A DNA stretch of 64,000 nt from Polytrichum commune (taxonomy: Eukaryota > Streptophyta > Polytrichopsida > Polytrichales > Polytrichaceae), in contig OX485808.1 in the NCBI GenBank assembly GCA_950295325.1, positions 29,348,527 through 29,412,526 of the forward strand, in the 5' to 3' direction. Shown here piece after piece: positions 52,301-61,869 of this stretch (its first letter is position 1; every line of letters starts with the position of its first letter). A program made the translations under genes and the position numbers. A model generated the notes under the pieces. It was not told the DNA's origin. It did no database searches and saw nothing but the letters and a program-made list of their open reading frames with translations.

Positions 52301-55300
52301 TGGTGGTTGTGTTGCTTTTGTTTTTGCATAGTTCAGCCCTGTATGGCAGCTACTTTTCCTCCTGCTTTGTGGAGCACACCTGGCGTTTTGCCTGGCCAGC
52401 TGTCATTGCCGTCATGCACCATACCCTTCTTCCTGTGGCTGTTGTCAGCTTCGTCAGCCAGGTAGGTCCCTCCTACCATCGAATCAAATAAATTGTCCAC
52501 AATCCACAAAGGAGAATTATTGCAGGAGACTTAATACATTTATCCTTTATTTCAACGTGACTTTTGGTCGTGAGTTGTTTTGATTGTTTTGCAATCCTCT
52601 TAACACGTGTTTATATAGGTATCCACAAAGTGGTCAGTGTGGAGCAGTTGTTTAGCATGAACTTTTTGGCCAGCTATATCAGTTGATGGGCTGTTGTATC
52701 GATCCTTGGAATACTCCTAGAAGTGTTTGTTTTAGGAGAAGATAAACCATATTACCACACCCAAAGTGGGTGTTTGAATAAGAAATTTCCTTACCTTGTT
52801 ATAATGTTATTACATTCTCTACCTTGTCATAAGATATGGTTATACTGGTACCGAACGTTTCAAAGGTAGGATGCCACTTCTTGATAAGTAGAGGCTATAT
52901 AGGTGTCCAGTAAACCTATATTTGACTGGTATGTGGCAAGGCTTGTAGTTATGAATGGACATCCAAAAGGTTACATGTGTACGATAAGATTGGACTATGT
53001 GTTCATTTTCATAACCACTCTAGGTTCAATAGTGAACAACATCATATTTGGGAGCCCGTTGGGAGCATAGCCTATGTGGTCACTTAAAGAGAAAGAGAGT
53101 CATCTTCATTTGACCTCTTATAACTTCTAGATCTCAACTCCAATCCGGAACTTGAATGACAATATTTATCATAACATCAATAGAATAGACAGAATCTCAG
53201 AAAACAAATGCTATAGTTGCTGAAGATTATAATAATGATAATAGTTTTCCTTCAATTCAATATGGGTTTTGGTCTGGAGTTGGTCGTTTTGCATACAACA
53301 CCCTCCATGTTTGGTAAGTCTTTGGTGCATGCTTGGAGGTAGTAGTGTGGGGGTTTGAACAAAGATGAACATGCTACATTGGTTCACTGATGGTTGAACT
53401 CATTTTGGGATGCCAAGAGGTGCTAAATGGAGTTTGGCCCTCAATGAACTGTAATAGGTTGTTTTTCATCTAAATTCAAACACCACCTCCCGATGAAAAT
53501 TCCCATTGAGTTAACGGACAACGTTAATCTCGTACATTGGCTCAGATGGGCTTGTCATGTGTGTTTCACATAAAAGCTTCATGGGAGCTGGGATGTTTCA
53601 CAAGAACTGTGTTTCTATTTGAGGAGACAATCAGCATTCCTTTCGTGCGATGATTTGTTACTGAATTTGAGGATTTTTATTTTATTTTTGTTTTTTAATC
53701 AGGGAATCTTGTTTGATGATGTGCGTTTGTTATGGGACTGAAATGCCTTGGACATCCTGGCAGTTTGTGATATTTGCAGCTGGTCCATGGGTGGGCGCTC
53801 TTATGGACTCCATGCCTCGAGTTGTTGCCTTCAAAGCTCTGTGCATCGTTCAGGTTGCTAATCTTATCGATTCTTCCTATGTTGATTAAAACAGCCTTGA
53901 TCAGTTCAAATTCTTCTGTGTTCTCCTGGTTGTTCACCTGATTACTTACCGTGGTTGATTTGGACATTCCACTTATGATTAAAAATATACTGAAGTTTTT
54001 TGACATCCTGCTTTGGGTATTTATATTGAATGAATTCCAGACACTCTCCATGCTTGCATCAGCAAGTGTTACTATATATGCACTTAGTGGAGCAGCGCCT
54101 GTAGCTTCAACAGCCACTGTTTTGTTTCTACAACCCTGGTTTTTGGTGTTAGTTGCTGCGTCCGCCGTCGAACGGCTAACTGGGCTAGCTAGCGGTGTGG
54201 CATTCGAGAGGGACTGGGTGGTGCTGGTGAGTTTTTTCTTACCTTCATATTTTTTCTTCTTAACCTAAGCAGGCCTGATAATATTACTTATCTTATTTGG
54301 ACACTTATATTCAAGTGGTGTGCTGTTAGGTGTGGATCTAAACTGGTCACCAAGAAGACTTTTGTTTAAGAAAGATTGGACTAAGTTGGACCCCCTACTA
54401 AGATTAATATATTTCTCTTGATATGCATGACCTACCCCTATGGCAAGTCCTATGACAGGCCTGCTGACCTTGTGTTTTGATTGTCTTTTTGGGTGATTAT
54501 TGTGCATTTGTTGATTCTTTGTGTATCTTCCGTATGGTGCATTCAACTATGCTTACTTATCATTGGTAATCGTGTTTGCAGTTAGCAGGACCCAACCGTC
54601 CATTTGCACTAGCAAATGCAAATGCTATTCTTCGCCGAGTTGAACTTGTTTGTGAGGTACGTGTTCCTTGTTCCCTTTTGTTGGAAGAATATATGCTATT
54701 TATTTTCTGGTTGCTTTTAACATTAGAGACTTCATATCACACCATACCAACCTACAAACAAGGAGTCTCATGATGTTTTTGATTTTTTTGAATTGTTAAT
54801 ATATGTGCAGATAGCAGGCCCATTTGTGTTTGGTCTGTTGCTGTCAAAATATGATCCAAAGCTTTGTGTGAAGCTGGCTGTGGGAGCAATGGTCATTACC
54901 CTACCTGTGCTGGTAAGTGCTATTATCCTTCTGGGTGGTCCAAGACCAAAGCAACTCCAAAATCAATTGATACTATTGGTTGAGAGCAGATTCTTGGACC
55001 CCATGAGTTTACACTAGGGTCCAGGTCCGAGTTATGAAAAAATGAAGTGGTGTTAATGAGGCATTACTTTCCCGCCATATCTCGATGGTGTCTATGAACG
55101 AAATTACTCCTAGTTTGACAGACCCGATAGACTTATCCTCAAAGTCTCTCAAAAACTCATGGTTTGGTAGAGATATTTGGCCCACTTTTGACTTTTTACA
55201 ATGTTGAAGTGGGTCAGAACCCTCAATTTTAGTGCAATGAAGGGGAGGTATTCGATGCCAAAAGAACTCCTTATCAAACTTTGAAAGCACCATTTCAGGT

Positions 55301-58300
55301 GCCTTAAAAAGTTTGTCATGAAATCCGTTTTTATATAACCATCTTTCAGTCAAAGTTAAATGCCACCCCTTCACTTTGCTTAAATTGGGGGTTCTGATAC
55401 CATGTGAACACTCCTTAATAGTGTTCACAAGAGTGTAAGAAGTGGATGTCAAAAGTGGGCCAAAGCTCCCCACCAAACCAAGAGTTTTGTAGAGGATTCA
55501 AGGATAACCCTAATCTTCAACTCTAAGCTTCGGTCCAGTCTTGAGTCTTGAAAGTGAGGTCCATTGAGGGTTATTTTGGAACCCAAGTGTCTTGGGCCCA
55601 GACCCTAAGGTAATTCCACCTCGGATTGGCATTTTGTGTCACTGCAGGCCATCTTTTGCTTTTAATAACAGTAATCTGCACAAAATATTTCACATTTGTG
55701 CATATTGGTCATGTTATGAGTATTTACAATCACAATGTACTCAATGGAATTGCTATTTTTTGATGCAGTTGACCCTGGTGGAGCTCACTGACAAACTATC
55801 TAAAGGCACATTACAACGTCCGAAGCATTTAGACAAGAGCAAGAACACTACCTCCGATGCTCAACATGAAGAGCCAGGTATAGTCTTGCCATGAGTAATT
55901 TTCTGTAAAATGAGAGAATCATAACCACTGTCAATATGCTTGTTAAAATCATGTAGGCCCCAAAGGAATGGAATTTGAAATTTGTTATTATTGTTCCAAT
56001 TAAGCTTCAAGTCTTACTTTTGTTCAAAATGGCAACCAAGGTTGTAAGATTGAGCAACCATTTTGCTAGTAGTATTCTGAGCTGGTTATTGTGGTCCCAC
56101 ATGCAGTTGAGGGTGGATTACAAGCTGTGATTCGGGGATGGAAGCAGTACTTGGCTCAACCTGTTTTGCCGGCAAGTTTAGCATATGTTCTTTTGTACTT
56201 CAACGCAGTGTTAGCACCTGGAGGATTAATGACAACCTACCTCACTCAACAAGGTATGTGCATTGTTATTTTATTTTGTCTTTGGAAATATTCACAAGTT
56301 AGGGGCACTTGAACACTGGAGCTTGATTGCCCATGACCACTGAAATCTAAAATCTCTCATTGGTTGAAATTACGAAGACACTCCCACTTTACTTTACACT
56401 TCGGGCTCGAAGGCCCAAGGGACCAAGGAAGTTTGAATGGATGCAGAACGTATATGGAGTCTACGTGGCATGTAGGGGATATTGTTTCATGGTCTACCGG
56501 ATTTTGCATCAAAGCCCACCTCAAAAAGGTGGGCCTAACACAAAACCGGGAGACCATGAAACTTCAAAATCTCACAATCCTCGATTTATTATATATTATT
56601 GTTTAGAATGGCCCACATGAATAGGATGGTGATGAAATAGCATTTGGTTGAGATCCCGGTCACGTATGTCTTCACACTACACCTGAAGGTCTGTGAGCCA
56701 TGATATTCAATTTCCTTGGTATGGTCTTTGGATGAGTTCTAAAGGGTCTCAGAATTTCATGGTCACAGCTCTTCGTCACAGTGTAGAGCGGCCCTTAGTA
56801 CTGGAAATGTGTATTGTGGCCGATGCTGAAACTATCCTTCTGAATTATGAAATCTTCTTATTTTATGTTTCTCTATTAAAGCAGTTTAGCTTGTCACAGT
56901 GTAAGGCGTAATTTTTTTAAATTTGTGAATGACCAGGAATGAATCCTTCGCTGATCGGACTCTTCCGAGGAATGTGTGCTTTGATGGGATTCTCTGCAAC
57001 CTTCCTGTCAGCTCCCATCATCAGCAAACTTGGGGTCCTGAAGGTAGTAATGTGCAACAGTCTCCAATGCTTTCTTAAGTGGATTGTCAATTTTTGGATT
57101 ATTAGGGAGGCTGTGTACTTTGGATTATAATGTTTGTAGGTGTTAGAATTTCTAATATATAAGGATTTGGTTATGTCGTGAGCAGGCGGGTGCAGCTGCA
57201 TTAGTATTTCAAGCTGCAGTGTTAGCCGCAGCAGTGCTCGTGTACTTGAGTAACCCTTTAGGACAACAGGGTTCACTCATATTGTTTCTATTCTTAACGG
57301 TAAGTAACTTGAACCTACTTCACATCTCATGAATGAAAGGGAGACACACCGTTCCCTCTGCTGTTGTGCATCATCATTAGTTTGTTGGCCATATGGTAGT
57401 TATCTCATTATGTCGGCCTTGTTGTCACATTGTCAATTAGATAAGTGCAAACGAATTTGTAATTGGCAATTGTTTGCGGACACCTTGGAATGGGCACAAA
57501 TTTGTTGATCGATTGGATTAGCCTTGCAAGGTGGATAACCTACTATGACATTGCCCAAAACCTCATGACACTGAGAATATGGCACCATAAGTGACATGGC
57601 ATGCACTTGCTTTTGATGCCTTATGTACAATGGCCCACTTGCTTCTAAAAGTGTAGTATTCGCAAATCCATGACTCTACCTATGTTGCCGTATATGCACA
57701 GTGGTCATTTCAAGCCTGCAAGGTTTAGTTTTTGGGTGAAAAACTACATAACATATCCTTTGTGTCCAGTATGCTCCTAATTTTAGCTGTCCATAATAGG
57801 TCACAAATCGAAATAGGTGCACCTACCTTAGCTTACACAAGTGCGTCACTCAATTGGATAATGGCTCAAGCACATTTTATAGCTTCGTGAGGCGCAAATT
57901 TGTTGGAACTATATATTTCATATCACATGATCTCTCACCTCTTGAGGTTTTTTGGGTAATTGGAATTAATGTGCAGGTGATTTCACGACTCGGTTATTGG
58001 GCGTACGATATGGTGGACGCGCAAATCTTCCAAACTGCGATACCCGCGACGCAAGCGAACCTTGTGGGAACAACGGAAGTGTCACTCGCGAGCCTCGCAG
58101 AACTTGTGATGTTGGGCGTGGCCATCGTGGCCAACGATGTCAAATATTTCGGCGGTTTGGCGGCACTCTCGATGGTGTCTGTGGTCGGCGCTGCGGCGCT
58201 CTACTGGCACTGGCTTGCAAACCCTACTGAAGATCAACGCCGACTTTTTCCCCACGACCCACATTTTGACGACTCTGAGAAGGCGAGGCGATTGAGTTTG

Positions 58301-58330
58301 CAGACACTCGTTCCTGCACCATTGTTGTAA
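49375..58330 (+). CDS. IREG3: Ferroportin-type metal exporter, plastid IREG3/MAR1 class (SLC40A), 611 aa
   Basis: Exons: 49375-49538, 50744-50942, 51255-51318, then either 52137-52261 (4a) or 52337-52461 (4b), 53764-53853, 54041-54226, 54582-54656, 54811-54912, 55769-55877, 56107-56253, 56937-57043, 57186-57299, 57977-58330. Introns are GT-AG and phases agree with either exon 4 (1836 nt). The first 55 residues ([16 protein letters not shown]...) are basic with no acidic residue before about residue 40, like a plastid transit peptide. Residues 143-580 carry about 11-12 hydrophobic helices with ferroportin signatures: WRFA in helix 1, [52 protein letters not shown] and [17 protein letters not shown]. 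Arabidopsis MAR1/IREG3 is a plastid-envelope member linked to iron balance and aminoglycoside entry; function here is inferred from family. The tandem exon 4 is unusual. The exact start is likely but unproven; a second ATG two codons later is possible. Confidence 0.93.
49539..50030 (+). repeat. Tandem duplication (~265-bp units) starting at the exon 1 donor of the ferroportin gene
   Basis: The sequence GTGCGATGATTTC at 49539, directly at the exon 1 donor, recurs as GTGTGATGATTTC at 49807. The order of motifs after it is also shared: GAATTT(G)ACA, AGCTGAAGAT, TCTTTGCTGC, AAAACTTTG, GAGGTCT(C/T)AGT, GCAATAGAGTTATCCTC. The second unit therefore contains a duplicate donor-like site. Confidence 0.72.
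50024..50370. mobile_element. Family A foldback element (ferroportin intron 1)
   Basis: It has left-end AATAGAGTTATCCTCTTAAG, the body TTGGGAGTTGGTCGTTTTGC and GGTGCATGCTTGGAGGTAGT, and right-arm AGCACTACC and ACTGACTCTCAATG. It is full-length but with a shortened centre. Confidence 0.75.
51018..51233 (+). repeat. Dispersed repeat family C (ferroportin intron 2)
   Basis: This is the best-preserved plus-strand copy: TTAAACGGACACCTATATTTG, AGACATGTGT, AATAGTCAATGTAG, GAGAATCTTCACCTTGATAA. It ends about 20 bp before the exon 3 acceptor. Confidence 0.75.
51538..51903. mobile_element. Family A foldback element (ferroportin intron 3)
   Basis: It contains AGAGTTATTCCAGAAC on the left, the centre CTCTTGGCATGCCAAAATGA and right-arm CCACCTCCCAGCATGCACC, ending near GAGTTAAAGGAGAAC. 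It lies about 230 bp upstream of the first of the two tandem exons. Confidence 0.72.
52137..52261 (+). CDS. IREG3: Ferroportin exon 4a (first copy of the transmembrane-helix-1 exon)
   Basis: This exon is 125 nt, entered in phase 1 (acceptor GCCAG before CA-ATG) and left in phase 0 (CAG before gtacttcc). It encodes 41 full residues from [10 protein letters not shown] through [13 protein letters not shown] to SFVGQ. Its acceptor has a weak pyrimidine tract, so it may need help to be used. It starts exactly 200 bp before its sister exon. If both exons were spliced in, the frame would shift and a TGA would appear in exon 5. Confidence 0.82.
52337..52461 (+). CDS. IREG3: Ferroportin exon 4b (second copy of the transmembrane-helix-1 exon)
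   Basis: This exon is 125 nt with the same phases as 4a (acceptor GTTCAG before CC-CTG; donor CAG before gtaggtcc). It encodes 41 residues from [10 protein letters not shown] through [14 protein letters not shown] to SFVSQ, 23 identical to 4a. The acceptor has a strong pyrimidine tract. The sequence (FAWP...LLPVAV) looks closer to other plant plastid ferroportins than 4a. Only 75 nt separate it from 4a, near the lower limit for plant introns. Confidence 0.85.
52635..53080 (+). repeat. Dispersed repeat family D (ferroportin intron 4)
   Basis: This matches 35405-35790 in MORC intron 14 in the same order, with an insertion of about 50 bp near 52800-52870. Confidence 0.72.
53240..53530. mobile_element. 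Family A foldback element (ferroportin intron 4)
   Basis: It carries GGAGTTGGTCGTTTTGCATA, GGTGCATGCTTGGAGGTAGT, the centre TTTTGGGATGCCAAGAGGTG and the right end CCCATTGAGTTAACGGACAA. The right arm is shortened. Confidence 0.75.
54290..54398 (+). repeat. Dispersed repeat family C, partial copy (ferroportin intron 6)
   Basis: Shared stretches are TTGGACACTTATATTCAAGTG, GTTAGGTGTGGATCTAA and AGATTGGACTA. The right half is missing. Confidence 0.62.
55129..55512. mobile_element. Family B foldback element (ferroportin intron 8)
   Basis: The left arm TTATCCTCAAAGTCTCTCAAA and the right arm GAGGATTCAAGGATAACCCT form an inverted pair that continues inward (ACTCATGGTTTGGT against ACCAAACCAAGAG). 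It corresponds to 29998-30402 in MORC. Confidence 0.78.
56484..56562 (+). other. Strong intronic hairpin (ferroportin intron 10)
   Basis: GTTTCATGGTCT at 56484 pairs perfectly with AGACCATGAAAC at 56551-56562. Inside it, CCGGATTTTG pairs with CAAAACCGG and AAGCCCACCT with AGGTGGGCCT around a short A-rich loop. The stem is about 35 bp with few mismatches. It could be a small MITE end or a structured intron RNA. Confidence 0.6.
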
Positions 58331-60240
58331 GGAGTGAAAATGACAACATTTGAACAATCTCAGGTTCAATTTCATAGTTGAGTTAGTGACATGGATCCAT
58401 TCTTGGCAACATCCATCTTTGATATTTGTGGAGACCACCAAAGATGGTGTGAAGAAACGCACTCTCTTTTGGCATGTTGAGGGACGTGGAACAGAAAAAT
58501 GATTCCAACCCTTTAGGTTTCTTTGCAAGGTCAATGATCATAAACTTGCTATTGTATAATAGGCTACAAATCGTAATAAACATCTTATGCGTGCTATCCA
58601 AAAACCGTGGAAGTGCGCGCAAAAGTTGTTGGGAGTTATGGAACTGTACATAATTTTTCTGGAAAGAGAAATATGAGGACAAAAAAACATTTCTTCAGGA
58701 AACTAGCTTCTTTCTGTGGTTTAGAGGATGAGGTGCGTGTGTATTATTTAAGTTCATGACATGACCATTTGTTGAATTATTTGTGTGTTTGTATTTAGCT
58801 AGTTGGTTTTTCTTGTTCTCAATGTGTTGTGAATCTTATAAGTCTATCCATTGGGTCTATGTTACATGTTTGGTTTTTGAAGTGGAGATTTCATGATGTG
58901 AATTAACTATTGTTGTAGGTCCTTTTGAATATGTTACTTTCCTCAGTGTCGTAGATTTTTTCGAGACTGATTGTTGTACAGGTTAGAGTTGAGATGCACA
59001 AGGTCATTTGTTCGTGCATCCCTTTGAGGATGATATTATCATAGTGGGTTGCTCCTCAACAAGACTATTTACAAACCAAGACCTACAATTTAGCTTTTAC
59101 TTGCTATTTTAAAAAAAAAATTAATTGAACAACCTAATCTTTGAAAGGACCCATCTCTATCTCTTTGTTATGGAACTTAAGACTGGTAGTTGCACATATT
59201 TTTGACTTTTAGTCTGATGCAGGTACTTGACATGATCTGATTGATTCATGTGTTGATTGTGTCATTGGTTTAGCCTTTTGAAGTGGACGTAGGGCATATA
59301 GGTTATGGGTTTGTGCTATCCATTTACATCATGTCCCATCTTTTGTGTGGGGATAAGTAACAATTGCTTTACATTATGTCCCAAGTTTCACTTTACAAAG
59401 TCCCACTTGGAGGTTAAAGTGCCAACTTCATGGGCCTCAGAAGTGAATATAAAATGGAACAAAAATGCAATTTATGGGACTTGGGGTGCCATATGTGAAG
59501 GGCAAAGTCCCAAGTGCAAGTCCCAAGGCTCATGCATTTTGTCAAGTCTCGAGTCTACACTTATTCACTCAACCACATGAAATCTTAGAGTTCACTTTTT
59601 TTTTTTTTAAAAAAAATTTTAATTCTTTGGTGTGGTTATGGGAAGAAAATACATTCTTTCTCTCTTCATGGTTGTGAAATATATCATCCTTGGCATATTA
59701 TTATTGCCATAAGTCCTCGTTCATCAACAAAGTGCCTAGATGATGTTTTTTTGATTGATGTAGGTTGTAGAACAAGCAAAGCAAGAATAATATGACAATT
59801 TCCAAGAATGAGTGGACTTGAGCACCATTTGCTTTAGGGTGCATACTTACTTAGATGATATGTTTAAATGCGTGTGAGGGTGAGTCTATCAACATTGAAT
59901 TGCACATTCCAAGATGTGTTGTAGAAGTATGACATTAAACACCTCCAACCATAAATCCATGAAGTTCAATAGTTCATAAAATGGGTCCACAAGGACCTCA
60001 ACCTCTCCACATGCATCATCATAAGCTTCCCCACCAAATCAAAACTCAAACCAAATATCTTTAAAGTGTACATCCAAGCCCAAAGCATCACCTACAAAAA
60101 TGAACATTTTTCTATTCTCTCCCGAAACAAACTCTAAACGTCTCTAGGGATACATTTGGTTCCCCCCCCCTAAAGTGGATAATCCAAAAAGAAATAACAA
60201 AAACAAAGGATTAAAAATAAAAATAAAGAGAACTCCTAAT
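58331..60240. other. 3' flank of the ferroportin gene and intergenic DNA
   Basis: The 3' UTR presumably occupies the first few hundred bases after the TAA at 58328-58330. Beyond that no conserved frame or RNA gene is visible. Short blocks containing GTCCCAAGT recur near 59380 and 59510 and resemble text near 47.9 and 48.1 kb. Confidence 0.4.
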
Positions 60241-60274
60241 GACCTCCCCGGCTAGGCTCAAACAAAAGATAAAA

Positions 60275-61860
60275 TACTAATCATTTGTTTAAACCATGCA
60301 TCACCTACGCATACTACATGGTCCTCTCTCTAAACCAAACATTCAATGAACTAGACAAAGTCCTCAACAACCTAGCCAAAGAAATTTATAACATATGTAG
60401 CATCATAGACAACATCTCACCCACCTCTTTACTGAAGACTTTTGTGCACTCATGTGGGTCTGTATGGGCCATATTGAGTGCCCACCCCGTGCAATTACCA
60501 AACAAATATCACCATATACACCCATTAAAATACAACCCACAACAATGTATGTACACAAATGGCTCCTTTAATCCCTCCACAAAAACCTATAAGGAAACTT
60601 AGAAGGAAACATAGCCAATTCAAATATATACAGTCCAAACAACAACCTCCAAATAGTAGTAAGATTCTTAGGTTACTATAATATCATATGCACAGAACTC
60701 AACACTATACTCCTCGCCATCAAAGCCATCTAAACACCCAACTAGATAGCTACATCTTCACAAATAGCCCAAATAATATCTTCCTAATTAACAACCACAT
60801 TAGACACCAATCCTCATAGCACCACCATCCTGACAAATTATTAATAATAGACATTGTCCACCCATTTATTGGACTAAAAAAAAACTCACACACACACTGG
60901 AATTACGGACAATGAACAAGCCTACACCTTAGCTAAACATGAATCAACTAGAGATAAAGGACTCCCCCCCCCCAAAAAAAAAAGAAAAAAGAAAAAAAAG
61001 AATTCACAATGACACCAATCACAACCTCCAAACATTCATCAACAAAGAACATAGGACAAGGGAAATTGCCATGGCCAAATACAAAATTCCATATGTAGAC
61101 AAGTGGCTCTCCAACGAGAAAATTAATCACAAACTCTCCAACACCTTCTGGAAAATCACAAGGCATATTTGACACATAAATAACCGAAATGCTAAAATTT
61201 GGCTACACACAATACAAAAGAATCACTAGAAACAAACAAACAAAAATATTAAAAAAAAAACCATATTATGGCCATCACACACACCAACCTCAATTTTATG
61301 TTGTGCACACACAATGATCGAGACACATGGCCCCACCTCCTCTCTACATGCGCAAACCAACATAATAAAGGGTTGCGTATAGCTTGGCATAACAAAGCCA
61401 TCCACCTAATAGCTCAAACACTACAAGCTAACAAACCCACTAGATTCTTTATGTTAATCAATGCTGCCATAACCAATGCCAAAACTTGGATTTGACAATA
61501 ACATGTTGGCTACTCCCATGCACTTACTGCACAACAATGTGCCAATGCTTAGCAAAATTCCAAACCAGCATCCTTTGCACAATATGTGCCCCCAACCAAA
61601 ACCAAACACCACTAACCTCTTCCCCATCACTCACAATCTAATTCATAGAATCATATACTACCATAACCAATATTCGGAATTGGCCCTCGCAACCAAGCAC
61701 AAGAAATATACCCCATTGATAGACACACTTAGAACTAACCAATGGAAAGTAATCTCCCTGATTACCAATACTGTCGGCATGAGAGTTGTCATACACAAAC
61801 ACTAAATAACAAAGCTTAACAACCTCTAATGAAATCCATACACCAAAATGACATTAAATA
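60275..61860 (+). mobile_element. Decayed LINE (non-LTR retrotransposon) 3' end
   Basis: Reading through stops and frameshifts, the plus strand shows a LINE ORF2 C-terminus. A pre-RNase H helix (LNNLAKEIYNICSIID) comes first, then an RNase H-like start (MYTNGSF), a TELNTILLAIKAI helix and TGITDNEQAYTLAKHES, which matches the GNEQAD.LAK end of LINE RNase H. A Cys/His segment follows (LCTHNDRDTWPHLLSTC...HNKAIHLIAQTL, 61295-61430), of the kind found near LINE ends. Several stops and homopolymer runs (61 kb) show it is dead. The reverse transcriptase and 5' parts are not in the window. Confidence 0.72.
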
Positions 61861-61869
61861 CCTCACAAC

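Noticed and set aside
52130-52465. A 111-codon frame running through exon 4a, the spacer and exon 4b
   Set aside because: It reads exon 4b in the wrong frame. Splice sites and conserved residues support two separate exons instead.
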